Below are positions 45,693-53,838 of a stretch of 64,000 nt of DNA, piece by piece (the stretch's first letter is position 1; each line of letters starts with the position of its first letter). Under the pieces are notes generated by a model. It did not search any database. It worked only from the letters and a program-made list of their open reading frames with translations, and was not told where the DNA came from. Source of the stretch: an uncultured Lachnospiraceae bacterium (lineage in GTDB: Bacteria; Bacillota; Clostridia; Lachnospirales; Lachnospiraceae); NCBI GenBank assembly GCA_949878435.1, contig CATLAK010000001.1, positions 186,001-250,000 of the forward strand. Reading direction: 5' to 3'. A program made the translations under genes and the position numbers.

Positions 45693-46532
45693 TCATCCTT
45701 TTACCGCTCCTTCTGAAATACCATTTACCATATTTTTCACCAGACAGAAGTATAAAATGACGATGGGAACCGCGATAAATACGCTTCCTGCCGCAAATCT
45801 GGCGAACTCTGTCTCGTCAAGACTCATGAGCCCTACCGCCACGGTATAAAGATTTTTTTCTTTTAACAGCAGCTTAGGGAGAATAAAGTCGCTCCACGGC
45901 CATGTGAAGGAAGTGAGCGCGGTATATACAATAATTGGCTTAGATAAGGGCAGATTGATCTTTGTAAAAATCTGAAAATTCGTTGCGCCGTCAATTTTTG
46001 CCGCCTCATCGATTGATTTTGGAATCGTGTCAAAAAAGCCTTTCTGAGTCAGATACCCCATCGGAGCGCCAGATGCATAAATTAGAATCAGCCCTCCCAG
46101 ATGATTGATCAGCCCGAACTGGGTCATCAAAAGGTAGACCACCGTCATTCCCATAAAGGACGGGAACATCCCCAGCACCATGGTCGTCTTCATCATAGGT
46201 TTTCTCATTTTGAACTGAAAGCGGGACATGGTATATGCCGTCAATATAGTCAGAAAAGTCCCAAGTAAACAGCTTCCCGCCGCAATCAGCAGTGTGTTCA
46301 TGAACCATTTGGGATAATTATACATGGTGGTGTCCGTGAACAGTTTAACAAAAGAAGCCGTGCTGTACTGCGCCGGAAAAAATCCGTCAAAGGAATAAAT
46401 ACTTCCGGACTTTGAAAAGGATGCCAAGATCAGCCAAAGGCACGGGAAAAAGAACACAAATGCCACTGCCAGTAGAATCACGTACGTAACTGCGGTATCC
46501 AATATTTTTCCTGCATTGATTTTTCTTCTCAT
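45693..46532 (-). CDS. Maltose/maltodextrin ABC transporter permease, MalG type
   Basis: A 279-residue inner-membrane permease with six TM segments. The EAA loop EAAKIDGATNFQIFTKINLPLSKP (abridged here as EAAKIDGA and LPLSKP) contacts the ATPase. Its start overlaps the malF stop by 4 bases (ATGA). The matching ATPase is not in the window, as usual for Firmicutes that use a shared MsmX-type ATPase. Confidence 0.92.
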   Translation of the reverse strand: MRRKINAGKILDTAVTYVILLAVAFVFFFPCLWLILASFSKSGSIYSFDGFFPAQYSTASFVKLFTDTTMYNYPKWFMNTLLIAAGSCLLGTFLTILTAYTMSRFQFKMRKPMMKTTMVLGMFPSFMGMTVVYLLMTQFGLINHLGGLILIYASGAPMGYLTQKGFFDTIPKSIDEAAKIDGATNFQIFTKINLPLSKPIIVYTALTSFTWPWSDFILPKLLLKEKNLYTVAVGLMSLDETEFARFAAGSVFIAVPIVILYFCLVKNMVNGISEGAVKG

Positions 46533-47848
46533 TGAAAGGTATCCTCCTCTCTGTAGGATGGCGATTTCACATAAATAATCAGGGAAATCAAGGATGTGAT
46601 CATAAAAATCACTAAGCTTATGGCTGCACCGATACAGTAATAGTTATTATCGATGGACAGATTATAAAGCCAGTTGATCAAAAGGTCTGTGTCGCTGGCA
46701 AGAAAATATCCATCCACATACAAGCCGCCCCTTAGGAAATAAAAGATACCAAAGTTGTTGAAATTGCCGATAAACTGGCTAAGCAGCACTGGCGTGGTGG
46801 CAAACAGCATAAACGGCATGGTCAGCTTCTGAAACTGTTTCCATCTGCCCGCCCCGTCGATGCGGGAGGCTTCGTATAGGGACATATCCCTGTTGGAGAG
46901 ATGCCCTGTGGCGAGAAGCATGATGGAAGGCACGCTGATCCAGCAGTTCACCAGCACGCCGATTCCCCTTGCGATCCACTTTGCATCCAAATCCAAAAAG
47001 CCTACCGCCGAATGTCCGGCGGATGTGATGATCTGGTTGATAGGTCCCCCATAGGAAAACATGAACTTAAACGCCAACAGCGTGATGAACCCTGGAATGG
47101 CATATGCCAGTATGGGAAAAGCACGCCAAATAGCTTTTCCCTTCACGCAATCTTTGTCAAGCAAAAGGGCAAGCCCAAGCCCCAAAAAGTAATTCAGCAC
47201 TGTCGATACCACTGCCCAGAGCAGATTCCACCCCAGAATCTTAAAGAAGGTGGGCGCAAACTGGGACAGCGTGATCAGCTTTTCAAAATTGGCAGTTCCA
47301 ACCCAGTCCACAAGTTCAGGCGGAACGATGTCTCCGCCGTAATTGGTAAAGGCAATCAAAATCATGAACACGATGGGCAGAATGTTGAACACGCATACCC
47401 CCAGTACGGGAAGGGTAAGAACGGTTATATAAAATTTCTTATCCAGAAGCTGTGCCAGTTCTTCCTTGAAGGATAAAGGTCTTTTTCCTGCCTCCGCAAT
47501 CTTCTGGGCATGATAGGCATCCTTGATGTTTAATTGATACAGATAAAGGAAAGCTGCAATCACGATCCATGCAAAAATACCCATGAGCAGCATGATGACA
47601 GAGTTGTCTCCCACAGTGCCCAGCCATGCATCGCCTTTTTGTGTTCCCAGCGTAAAAAAGCCTTTAATATCCTCAAATCCTCTTAAAACCATATAGCAGA
47701 CAATACCCGCTTCTAACAGAAAATATAAGATTCCCTTCACATAACTGCCATACAGAAACTGTCCTCCACCCATAATAATCGCAGAGAGCCTTACTTTCCA
47801 GCTGCTGTCACGAACTGCCGACGTAAACTTGTTCCATTTTTCTTTCAT
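46529..47848 (-). CDS. Maltose/maltodextrin ABC transporter permease, MalF type
   Basis: A 439-residue permease with an N-terminal extension of TM segments and a long loop, as in MalF. The EAA loop (EASRIDGAGRWKQFQKLTMP) is near residue 330. Blocks such as PALFTNYGG-like IAFTNYGGD and the FNNFGIFYFLRGG segment are typical. It is co-transcribed with malE upstream and malG downstream. Confidence 0.92.
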   Translation of the reverse strand: MKEKWNKFTSAVRDSSWKVRLSAIIMGGGQFLYGSYVKGILYFLLEAGIVCYMVLRGFEDIKGFFTLGTQKGDAWLGTVGDNSVIMLLMGIFAWIVIAAFLYLYQLNIKDAYHAQKIAEAGKRPLSFKEELAQLLDKKFYITVLTLPVLGVCVFNILPIVFMILIAFTNYGGDIVPPELVDWVGTANFEKLITLSQFAPTFFKILGWNLLWAVVSTVLNYFLGLGLALLLDKDCVKGKAIWRAFPILAYAIPGFITLLAFKFMFSYGGPINQIITSAGHSAVGFLDLDAKWIARGIGVLVNCWISVPSIMLLATGHLSNRDMSLYEASRIDGAGRWKQFQKLTMPFMLFATTPVLLSQFIGNFNNFGIFYFLRGGLYVDGYFLASDTDLLINWLYNLSIDNNYYCIGAAISLVIFMITSLISLIIYVKSPSYREEDTFQ

Positions 47849-47876
47849 TCTCTCCTGCTCCTTTTCTGCAGCCTAT

Positions 47877-49355
47877 CTATTTCAGCGTAAAGATGGCGTC
47901 ATAAATCTGCTGGTCTACCGCTTCTAGCCCTTTCTTCATGGCATCTAAATCCGTATATTTTTTCTCCCCTTCCGGTCTGAAAGCATCCTTGGCAAGATCG
48001 GTAAAGAAGGTCTCCCCTGGCGTCCAGATCTGGCTTACCTCCTTGATAGAGGGCATCAGCACAATATTTCCGGCTTCCAGATTGTCATATAATAGCTGTG
48101 AAGTGCCTCCCGCCGTTTCCGCCGCATCGTTCCTTGCAGGCGCAACGCCTAATAACTCGCTTCTATTGACCATCATCTCATAGCTGGTGGCAAACTCCAC
48201 AAATGCCAGACAGGCATTGGGATATTTCGTATAGGCGCTGATGGCATATCCATTGATTCCGCCCATGGATTTTGCGTCAAGGAAATTTCCTCCGTCCTGC
48301 GTCAGATCTCCACTCTCCGGCAGCTTGGGCAACGTGGTCATAACAAGATTTTCCTGTGCCTTTGCGCCTGCCTCCGCCTCCGAAAGTCCTTCTTCTTCAT
48401 AGGCAAGTATCATTTCATCCAAAAATGTGGAATACATATCCGGCGTAGTGATGGTCGCAAAATAGGTTCCGTCTGCCAGTTTACTGTAAGCATTGGTGGT
48501 GATAGAATCGTCGATGCATTCCTCGTTCATGGCGCCGGCAAGCTGACTTAGCACCCATGCTCCCTTTTCTGCCTCCCCTGCCGAAAATCCAATGTCGGAA
48601 GGATCAGTGTTGTTATTTCCAAAGACATATCCGCCATAGGTAAACAAAAACCCACTGGAAAAATACACATCGAACAAAGATTTCATATACCCGTATTTGC
48701 TGCTGTCTTCCTCATGGCGGCTGAGGGAATATGCATACATGGCGTTCCAGTTTTCAACCATGTCGGGAATCTGATTTCCGTTTTCATCCCATGCCTGCTC
48801 CCAGTCCTTTGGCAGAAGATCTTTCCTGTAGTAAAGCATAGGCGCCTGCACATTAACCGGAACACCGCAGGTATATGCCGTTTCTCCAATGTTGATCCGG
48901 TAAGCTGCCCATGCCGTTTCAGGAATCTGCTCAAAGCATTCCATGCTTTCTACCGGAAGCGGATAAATATGTTTTCCCTCCGCATACTGCATGATGATAT
49001 CATTTGCCTGATAAAGGACATCCGGTCCATACCCGTAAGGGCCGTCGTTGGCAAGGTCCAGATACTGATTCATATTGGCATCTACTGCCACAATGCCGTA
49101 TTCCGCATATTCTTCATTGAAAGCCTTGATCAGCTGCTCGAAATATCCTTTGGAAACCGCAGTATCATTTTCAAGGACCTGTATGGTCACATCATGTTCC
49201 AGTTCGCCGCTAAATACCGTATTTACAACGCCGGTTTCCTCTTTCACCTGTGCATCCGGCGCAGGCTGCACGTTTTCCGCCTCCCTGCTGCATCCTGTGA
49301 ATATTCCGGCAAGCATCCCTGCCGCCGTTAATAATGCAATACTTTTCTTCTTCAT
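47877..49355 (-). CDS. Extracellular maltodextrin-binding lipoprotein, MalE type
   Basis: A 492-residue solute-binding protein (family 1). The signal peptide ends in the lipobox IFTGCSRE (Cys near 22). VTIQVLENDTAVSKGYFEQL and GPDVLYQANDIIMQYAEG fit the sugar-binding fold. ATG 49355 follows GGAGGGAAG; the open frame extends 4 codons further. Maltodextrin specificity comes from the GH13 enzyme directly upstream and the permeases downstream. Confidence 0.9.
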   Translation of the reverse strand: MKKKSIALLTAAGMLAGIFTGCSREAENVQPAPDAQVKEETGVVNTVFSGELEHDVTIQVLENDTAVSKGYFEQLIKAFNEEYAEYGIVAVDANMNQYLDLANDGPYGYGPDVLYQANDIIMQYAEGKHIYPLPVESMECFEQIPETAWAAYRINIGETAYTCGVPVNVQAPMLYYRKDLLPKDWEQAWDENGNQIPDMVENWNAMYAYSLSRHEEDSSKYGYMKSLFDVYFSSGFLFTYGGYVFGNNNTDPSDIGFSAGEAEKGAWVLSQLAGAMNEECIDDSITTNAYSKLADGTYFATITTPDMYSTFLDEMILAYEEEGLSEAEAGAKAQENLVMTTLPKLPESGDLTQDGGNFLDAKSMGGINGYAISAYTKYPNACLAFVEFATSYEMMVNRSELLGVAPARNDAAETAGGTSQLLYDNLEAGNIVLMPSIKEVSQIWTPGETFFTDLAKDAFRPEGEKKYTDLDAMKKGLEAVDQQIYDAIFTLK

Positions 49356-49371
49356 ACTTCCCTCCATTCCG

Positions 49372-49388
49372 AAGCGTTTTACGCTTCC
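49372..49388 (-). promoter_or_regulatory. Intercistronic hairpin between the glycosidase and malE
   Basis: GAAGCGT-TTT-ACGCTTC spans the glycosidase stop codon and the start of the malE leader. A 7-bp perfect stem here could stabilise the downstream mRNA or separate expression of malE from the enzyme. Confidence 0.45.
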
Positions 49389-51088
49389 TTCCCCATAACA
49401 ATCAAGAATCCATGATTCTTCAATTCTCTATCATAAAGATGGCTGCACATCACCTTCTGGTCTTTTGCCAGGCTTACTTGCTTATCTTTTTTTGATAAGT
49501 TGATATACAATTTGATCTTTTGCTTCTGCCAGCTTCTTTCCACAAGCAGCATATCATCTGCTTCTGTAATCCTCACCTCTCCATACTGCAGGACCGGTTC
49601 TGCCCGAAGCGCCGTCAGCCCCTTTACGGTTCCCATAACCTCTTTATCCCAATTCTCTTCTTTCCAGTCGAAGCATCTGCGGGAATCCGGGTCATACCCG
49701 CCCTCCATGCAGATTTCCGTCCCGTAATAAATGCACGGTGCACCTGGAAAGATGATTTCCAGTGCCAGCGCACATAAAAGCTTATTCTTGTCTTTGGAGA
49801 CTTCTGAAAAGAAGCGGTGGGTATCATGGGAATCGATAAGGTTCAGCATCATAAAATTGACTGGTTCCGTATTGCGCATCAGATTGCTGCTCAGCTTTTC
49901 CGCCATCTGACTGGCGTTAAAGTTTTCTCTTGCAAAATAGTCCAGACATGCCTTTGTAAAAGAATAATTCATGATGCTGTCATATTGGTCTCCCATCAAA
50001 TACGGATAGGCATCGTGCCAGTTCTCCCCGATAATGACGCAGTCCTTTTTTTCTGCCTTGACCTCGCGCCTGAACCGTCTCCAAAAATCATGAGACACCT
50101 CGTCCGACACATCAAGCCTCCAGCCGTCAATGTCCGCCTCCCTAATCCAATATCGTGCAATCCCGATCAAAAAGTCCTGTACCCCCTGATCTGCCGTATT
50201 TAGTTTGGGCATATAATTGCACGCGGCAAAACATTCATAATTCATCTTCTCCGGATCAGGATACGCTCCGTCTATGATGAACCAATGATAGTACAAAGAC
50301 TCTTTTCCGTTCTTTAAGACATCCTGGAACTCCTCCATCTTCATGCTGCAGTGATTGAACACGGCATCTAGCACGATGCGGATTCCCTTTTCATGTGCCT
50401 TTGCCACCAATTCCTTTACATCTTCCAGCGTCCCGAACTGAGGATCCACCTTTTTGTAATCGCTGATGTCATACTTATGATTTGATATAGATTCAAAGAT
50501 GGGTGTTAAGTAGATCGCATTTACTCCCAAATCTTTTATATAATCCAGCTTCTTTATGATGCCTTTTATATCTCCTCCTGCAAAACTCTTAGGTGTAGGA
50601 ATATCCCCCCACTGCATTGTAATATACGCTGTATCTTTCTCACAATCCCCCTGATAAAAACGATCCACAAAAATCTGATAGAAAACCGCACTCCGCATCC
50701 ATTCGACCACTTCCATGATATCATTCGTATTAATATACGGCATCTGAAAGAAATTGTAAAATCCCTCTTCAAAGTTGTAAGTATTTGTAATCCCGTCTTC
50801 ACTGTAAAAATAGGATTTTCCCTTCTCCTCTATCTGGAAAAGATACGCCAGGCGCACATCCTTTAGCCTGAGCCTTATTTCATAATAGTGATACAGCTTA
50901 TCGCTGTAGCATATCTTCATTTTTTCCTTTTTGCGTTTGATTGCAAAATCATATTTGCAGGCATAGATCAGGAAAACCTCCGCTTCCTCATCCTCCTTTG
51001 CCATGCGCAGGCGTAAGATAAGTTCTTTCTTTCCGCAGGCAAAGCAGTATCGCGAATCCGGTATATGTAAAATTGCGTGTTGATTCAT
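49379..51088 (-). CDS. GH13 alpha-glycosidase (neopullulanase/cyclomaltodextrinase type)
   Basis: A 569-residue cytoplasmic enzyme with no signal peptide. An N-terminal CBM34-like beta domain (about 1-120) precedes the (beta/alpha)8 barrel. Conserved regions are visible: DAVFNH, GWRLDVSDE with nucleophile Asp326, IIGENWHD with acid Glu355, and LIDSHDTHR with Asp422. It hydrolyses imported maltodextrins. It is the first gene of the glycosidase-malE-malF-malG operon, 12 bases ahead of malE, and divergent from the LacI-type gene. Confidence 0.92.
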   Translation of the reverse strand: MNQHAILHIPDSRYCFACGKKELILRLRMAKEDEEAEVFLIYACKYDFAIKRKKEKMKICYSDKLYHYYEIRLRLKDVRLAYLFQIEEKGKSYFYSEDGITNTYNFEEGFYNFFQMPYINTNDIMEVVEWMRSAVFYQIFVDRFYQGDCEKDTAYITMQWGDIPTPKSFAGGDIKGIIKKLDYIKDLGVNAIYLTPIFESISNHKYDISDYKKVDPQFGTLEDVKELVAKAHEKGIRIVLDAVFNHCSMKMEEFQDVLKNGKESLYYHWFIIDGAYPDPEKMNYECFAACNYMPKLNTADQGVQDFLIGIARYWIREADIDGWRLDVSDEVSHDFWRRFRREVKAEKKDCVIIGENWHDAYPYLMGDQYDSIMNYSFTKACLDYFARENFNASQMAEKLSSNLMRNTEPVNFMMLNLIDSHDTHRFFSEVSKDKNKLLCALALEIIFPGAPCIYYGTEICMEGGYDPDSRRCFDWKEENWDKEVMGTVKGLTALRAEPVLQYGEVRITEADDMLLVERSWQKQKIKLYINLSKKDKQVSLAKDQKVMCSHLYDRELKNHGFLIVMGKEA

Positions 51089-51118
51089 TTTATTTCCTTT
51101 CGAATATCTAGTTTGCTG

Positions 51119-51147
51119 TTGACAAATGACTGAAAATTCTGAATAAT
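51119..51147 (+). promoter_or_regulatory. Promoter of the LacI-type regulator
   Basis: TTGACA (51119-51124), a 17-bp spacer and AATAAT (51142-51147), about 30 bases before the regulator start. It sits in the 85-base divergent gap with the glycosidase gene. Confidence 0.7.
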
Positions 51148-51179
51148 AATGGGTAAATGCTTTTTAAAGGAGGATGATT

Positions 51180-51977
51180 ATGGATCGGAAGGTTACGATT
51201 AAAGATGTTGCGCGGGAAGCCGGTGTTTCCGTTGCTACCGTTTCTTATGTAGTCAATAATCGAACGGATCTGCGCATCAGCGATGCAACCCGCAAAAAGG
51301 TGCTGCAAGTCATCAATCTGCTCGATTATACGCCCAACCAGGCGGCTAAGGCGCTTGCCACCAACCGCAAGGACCTTCTTGCCATCTTCACCTCTCCTGC
51401 CTGCTCCATCTTAAAAAAGGCAGAGCAGCTATGTACGATTCAGTTTTTATCACAATTTCTTCATAAGAAAAATTTTAGTCTTATTTATTTAGAGCATGAT
51501 TACAATGAAAAATGCGAACAGGCAGATGCAATCATCTGCTATGATGTATCTTCTGCATGTTTCCGCCAGCTTGGAGATAACAACTTTATCCCTCTTATCG
51601 CGTTAGACTGTATGGTCAATGACCCTCTTTTCTTTCAGATCAATACAGACTACAAGCTGCTTTCTAAAGAAGCGCAAAGCTTTTTTGGCGGCGAACCTTA
51701 TCGCTATGTACTGCTTCAAACCGACAATAAGGAAAAAGAAGCGTTCCTGAGAGATACGTTTGCAAACATCCTTTTTGTCAGCAGCTTCGAGGACCTGCAC
51801 CCTTTGTCCGGAGAAAACCTTTTAGTTACAGAATCCTCCTTAAACTCCCTTTTGTCGGAGCAGAATAAGGTCTGTTTCATTCCCTCCCTGTCAGAGGAAA
51901 AAGCCAAGGTCCTGTTACAGTGTATCGAAAATGCACTCCAAAGAACACTGATCGACCAGCATCACGTTCTTGTATAA
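51180..51977 (+). CDS. Short LacI-family transcriptional regulator
   Basis: A 265-residue regulator. The LacI HTH and hinge are complete (VTIKDVAREAGVSVATVSYV, then YTPNQAAKALATNRK). The ligand-binding part is about 60-70 residues shorter than the usual 330-residue LacI protein and poorly conserved, so the effector may differ. ATG 51180 has AAAGGAGG at the right distance; ATG 51174 overlaps it. Divergent from the glycosidase operon, it probably controls maltodextrin genes and may bind the paired operators at 53274 and 53332. Confidence 0.85.
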   Translation: MDRKVTIKDVAREAGVSVATVSYVVNNRTDLRISDATRKKVLQVINLLDYTPNQAAKALATNRKDLLAIFTSPACSILKKAEQLCTIQFLSQFLHKKNFSLIYLEHDYNEKCEQADAIICYDVSSACFRQLGDNNFIPLIALDCMVNDPLFFQINTDYKLLSKEAQSFFGGEPYRYVLLQTDNKEKEAFLRDTFANILFVSSFEDLHPLSGENLLVTESSLNSLLSEQNKVCFIPSLSEEKAKVLLQCIENALQRTLIDQHHVLV

Positions 51978-52021
51978 TCAATGGATGCCGCCATTTGACG
52001 GAGCATCCTTCTGTTAAGAAC

Positions 52022-52050
52022 ACCGCTCTTAAGAATACCTTAAGAGCGGT
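52022..52050. terminator. Bidirectional terminator
   Basis: ACCGCTCTTAAG / CTTAAGAGCGGT, a perfect 12-bp stem with a 5-nt loop, between the convergent LacI-type and lipoprotein genes. Confidence 0.85.
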
Positions 52051-52056
52051 ATAAAT

Positions 52057-53250
52057 TTATTCAAATGCAACCTTAAGCACCTGCGTGGACGGATCATAAG
52101 TAAAGGTATAACTTCCCCCTGCTCCTGCAACCAGATTTGCGCCCTCTGTACCCGTCACATAAGACAGACTTTCCGCATCGTCTTCTGCGATGTTTGTATA
52201 ACGGATATATTCATTTCCCACACTTTCCACATCTTCTGCCGTGATCAGAGACGTAAACATAAATTCGTCGCCTTCTTCAAGTGTAATGGTCAGCGTATAT
52301 ATACCATTTTCCTCTGTAAACTTTGTCTCATCCGAATAAACATCCTTCCAGTCGGTAATGATCGCACCTTTGATATAGTAATCGGTCTGCGTCTCTACTT
52401 TGCCAGACTCTGATTCCCCGTTATAGACCCATGTGATGCTGTCATAGGGATTGATGTTAAAGTTTTCCTTATTATCCTCAGAATAGCCGCTTGCCCCTGT
52501 ATCATAAGTGTCTTCCCCCGGATAAGTGGTAAGCGTAATCGTATAGTTGCCGGCAACCTTTACCTTAATGTTGGCTCTCTTTACACCTGTATCTCCCAGT
52601 CCGCCTGAGTTGGCAAAATACTCCACGCCATCCATCGTAATTGTATTTAAGTATCCGTAACCTCTTTGATTTTCCCATGCGCTGTTCATTGCAAGCTGAA
52701 ATTCATCTCCCTCTTCTAAGTCCAGCGTGATGGTATAAATGTTTGCCTCTGCATTATCTTCCTTCTGCATGGTCTGTGCATCCCCGATCACGCTTCCCCA
52801 GCTGGATTCCATAAGCGCAGGACTCTTTCCGCTTCCCAAAATCGCAAAAGTCCTGGTATCTTCCACATAAGATACAAACCCGGCAAATACAGACGTATCC
52901 TGCGTAATAGCTGCCTCGAAATCAAAACGGTGACTCATCTGAGGAGTAGCGAACCACCCGGCAAAAGTATATCCGTCCTTCTCAGGAACATACTCTTCCA
53001 ATAACGCCCCGTCTTCTACCTCCACCGTCTGCAACACCGTCGTTCCGTCAGAATCATAAAAAGTCACTACATGTGCCTGCTGCGCCTCTTCCTGCGCTGC
53101 TTCACCTTCCTGCGGCTCTTCACCGACTTCCTGTGTCACCTCCGCCTCTGTGCTCTGGCTGCTTTCCTGCGCACCGCCCCCTGATCCGCACGCTGCCAAT
53201 CCAATAGCAGCTGCTGCCAACATACTCACTGTCATTAATCTCTTTTTCAT
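52057..53250 (-). CDS. Surface lipoprotein with InlB-type repeat and starch-binding-like domains
   Basis: A 397-residue lipoprotein: lipobox GLAACGSG (Cys near 21), acidic Glu/Gln-rich linker (about 25-58), one Listeria-Bacteroides (Flg_new) repeat (about 60-125, ending DGYTFAGWFA), then two similar beta domains (about 130-275 and 285-397) sharing a YTITLDLEEGDEFQLAMNSAW / YTLTITLEEGDEFMFTSLI pattern. This resembles SusE/SusF-like or carbohydrate-binding modules, so starch or maltodextrin capture at the cell surface is likely but inferred. Two LacI-type operators lie in its upstream region. Confidence 0.72.
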   Translation of the reverse strand: MKKRLMTVSMLAAAAIGLAACGSGGGAQESSQSTEAEVTQEVGEEPQEGEAAQEEAQQAHVVTFYDSDGTTVLQTVEVEDGALLEEYVPEKDGYTFAGWFATPQMSHRFDFEAAITQDTSVFAGFVSYVEDTRTFAILGSGKSPALMESSWGSVIGDAQTMQKEDNAEANIYTITLDLEEGDEFQLAMNSAWENQRGYGYLNTITMDGVEYFANSGGLGDTGVKRANIKVKVAGNYTITLTTYPGEDTYDTGASGYSEDNKENFNINPYDSITWVYNGESESGKVETQTDYYIKGAIITDWKDVYSDETKFTEENGIYTLTITLEEGDEFMFTSLITAEDVESVGNEYIRYTNIAEDDAESLSYVTGTEGANLVAGAGGSYTFTYDPSTQVLKVAFE

Positions 53251-53273
53251 TTTTTGCCTTCCTTTCTTATTTT

Positions 53274-53291
53274 ATTTAACCGTTTAAATAA
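53274..53291. promoter_or_regulatory. LacI-type operator O2
   Basis: ATTTAACCGTTTAAATAA, a near-palindrome with the central CG typical of LacI-family sites, 24 bases upstream of the lipoprotein start. Confidence 0.65.
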
Positions 53292-53331
53292 ACTGGTAAA
53301 AAGGAAGCAAACCATTCTCCACATATGATTT

Positions 53332-53349
53332 GCTTAACCGTTTAAACAA
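53332..53349. promoter_or_regulatory. LacI-type operator O1
   Basis: GCTTAACCGTTTAAACAA repeats the TTAACCGTTTAAA core of O2, 58 bp away, just downstream of the -10 element. Paired sites with this spacing would allow looping or cooperative repression. Confidence 0.65.
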
Positions 53350-53353
53350 TTTA

Positions 53354-53382
53354 AATTTACCACTTTTTCTATTACCTGTCAA
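53354..53382 (-). promoter_or_regulatory. Promoter of the surface lipoprotein gene
   Basis: On the minus strand a consensus TTGACA (53382-53377), a 17-bp spacer and TAAATT (53359-53354). O1 lies immediately downstream over the expected start point. Confidence 0.65.
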
Positions 53383-53430
53383 GGCTTTGTATTTATTTTA
53401 GTACATTTATTATGAATTATAACGAGAGTT

Positions 53431-53810
53431 GAAGCCTTGCAGGAGGAACCGGGCAGCAATGAGGCAGCAATCAGGCAGCCGGCATGGCATACGCCTCTAT
53501 GAATCGGCTCCGGGGCGCCGCACATAGCATCGTTTCCAGACTCTGGCAAAAAATCGGCAATTTCACTTACAGAATGTGGAAACACCTAGGGCAAAATCGC
53601 CATGGATGGCGATTTTAGGAGCCAAACGGCACGGATGCCGTCTTGGCTCCGACCCGATCGTCTTAAAACACCCATACACATTCTGTTAGTGAAATCCGAT
53701 TTTGCGACGAGTCTGGAAACGATGCTATGTGCGGCGCCCCGGAGCCGATTCATAGAGGCGTATGCCATGCCGGCTGCCTGATCGCTGCCTGGTTCCTCCT
53801 GCAAGGCTTC
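53431..53810. repeat. Composite palindromic element B: same core, different arms
   Basis: Left arm 53431-53543 and right arm 53709-53810 are inverted copies, except for an 11-base tandem duplication (GAGGCAGCAAT) in the left arm and a few substitutions. The 165-bp core (53544-53708) is the reverse complement of the core at 18643-18806, near 88% identical by eye. The arms differ from those of element A beyond TTTC-A/C-AGACTC. Inner hairpins are at 53593-53616 and 53618-53650. The element starts 28 bases after the spoIVB stop. Confidence 0.9.
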
Positions 53811-53838
53811 ACCCCCCCTGCCTATAAACATACAATAA

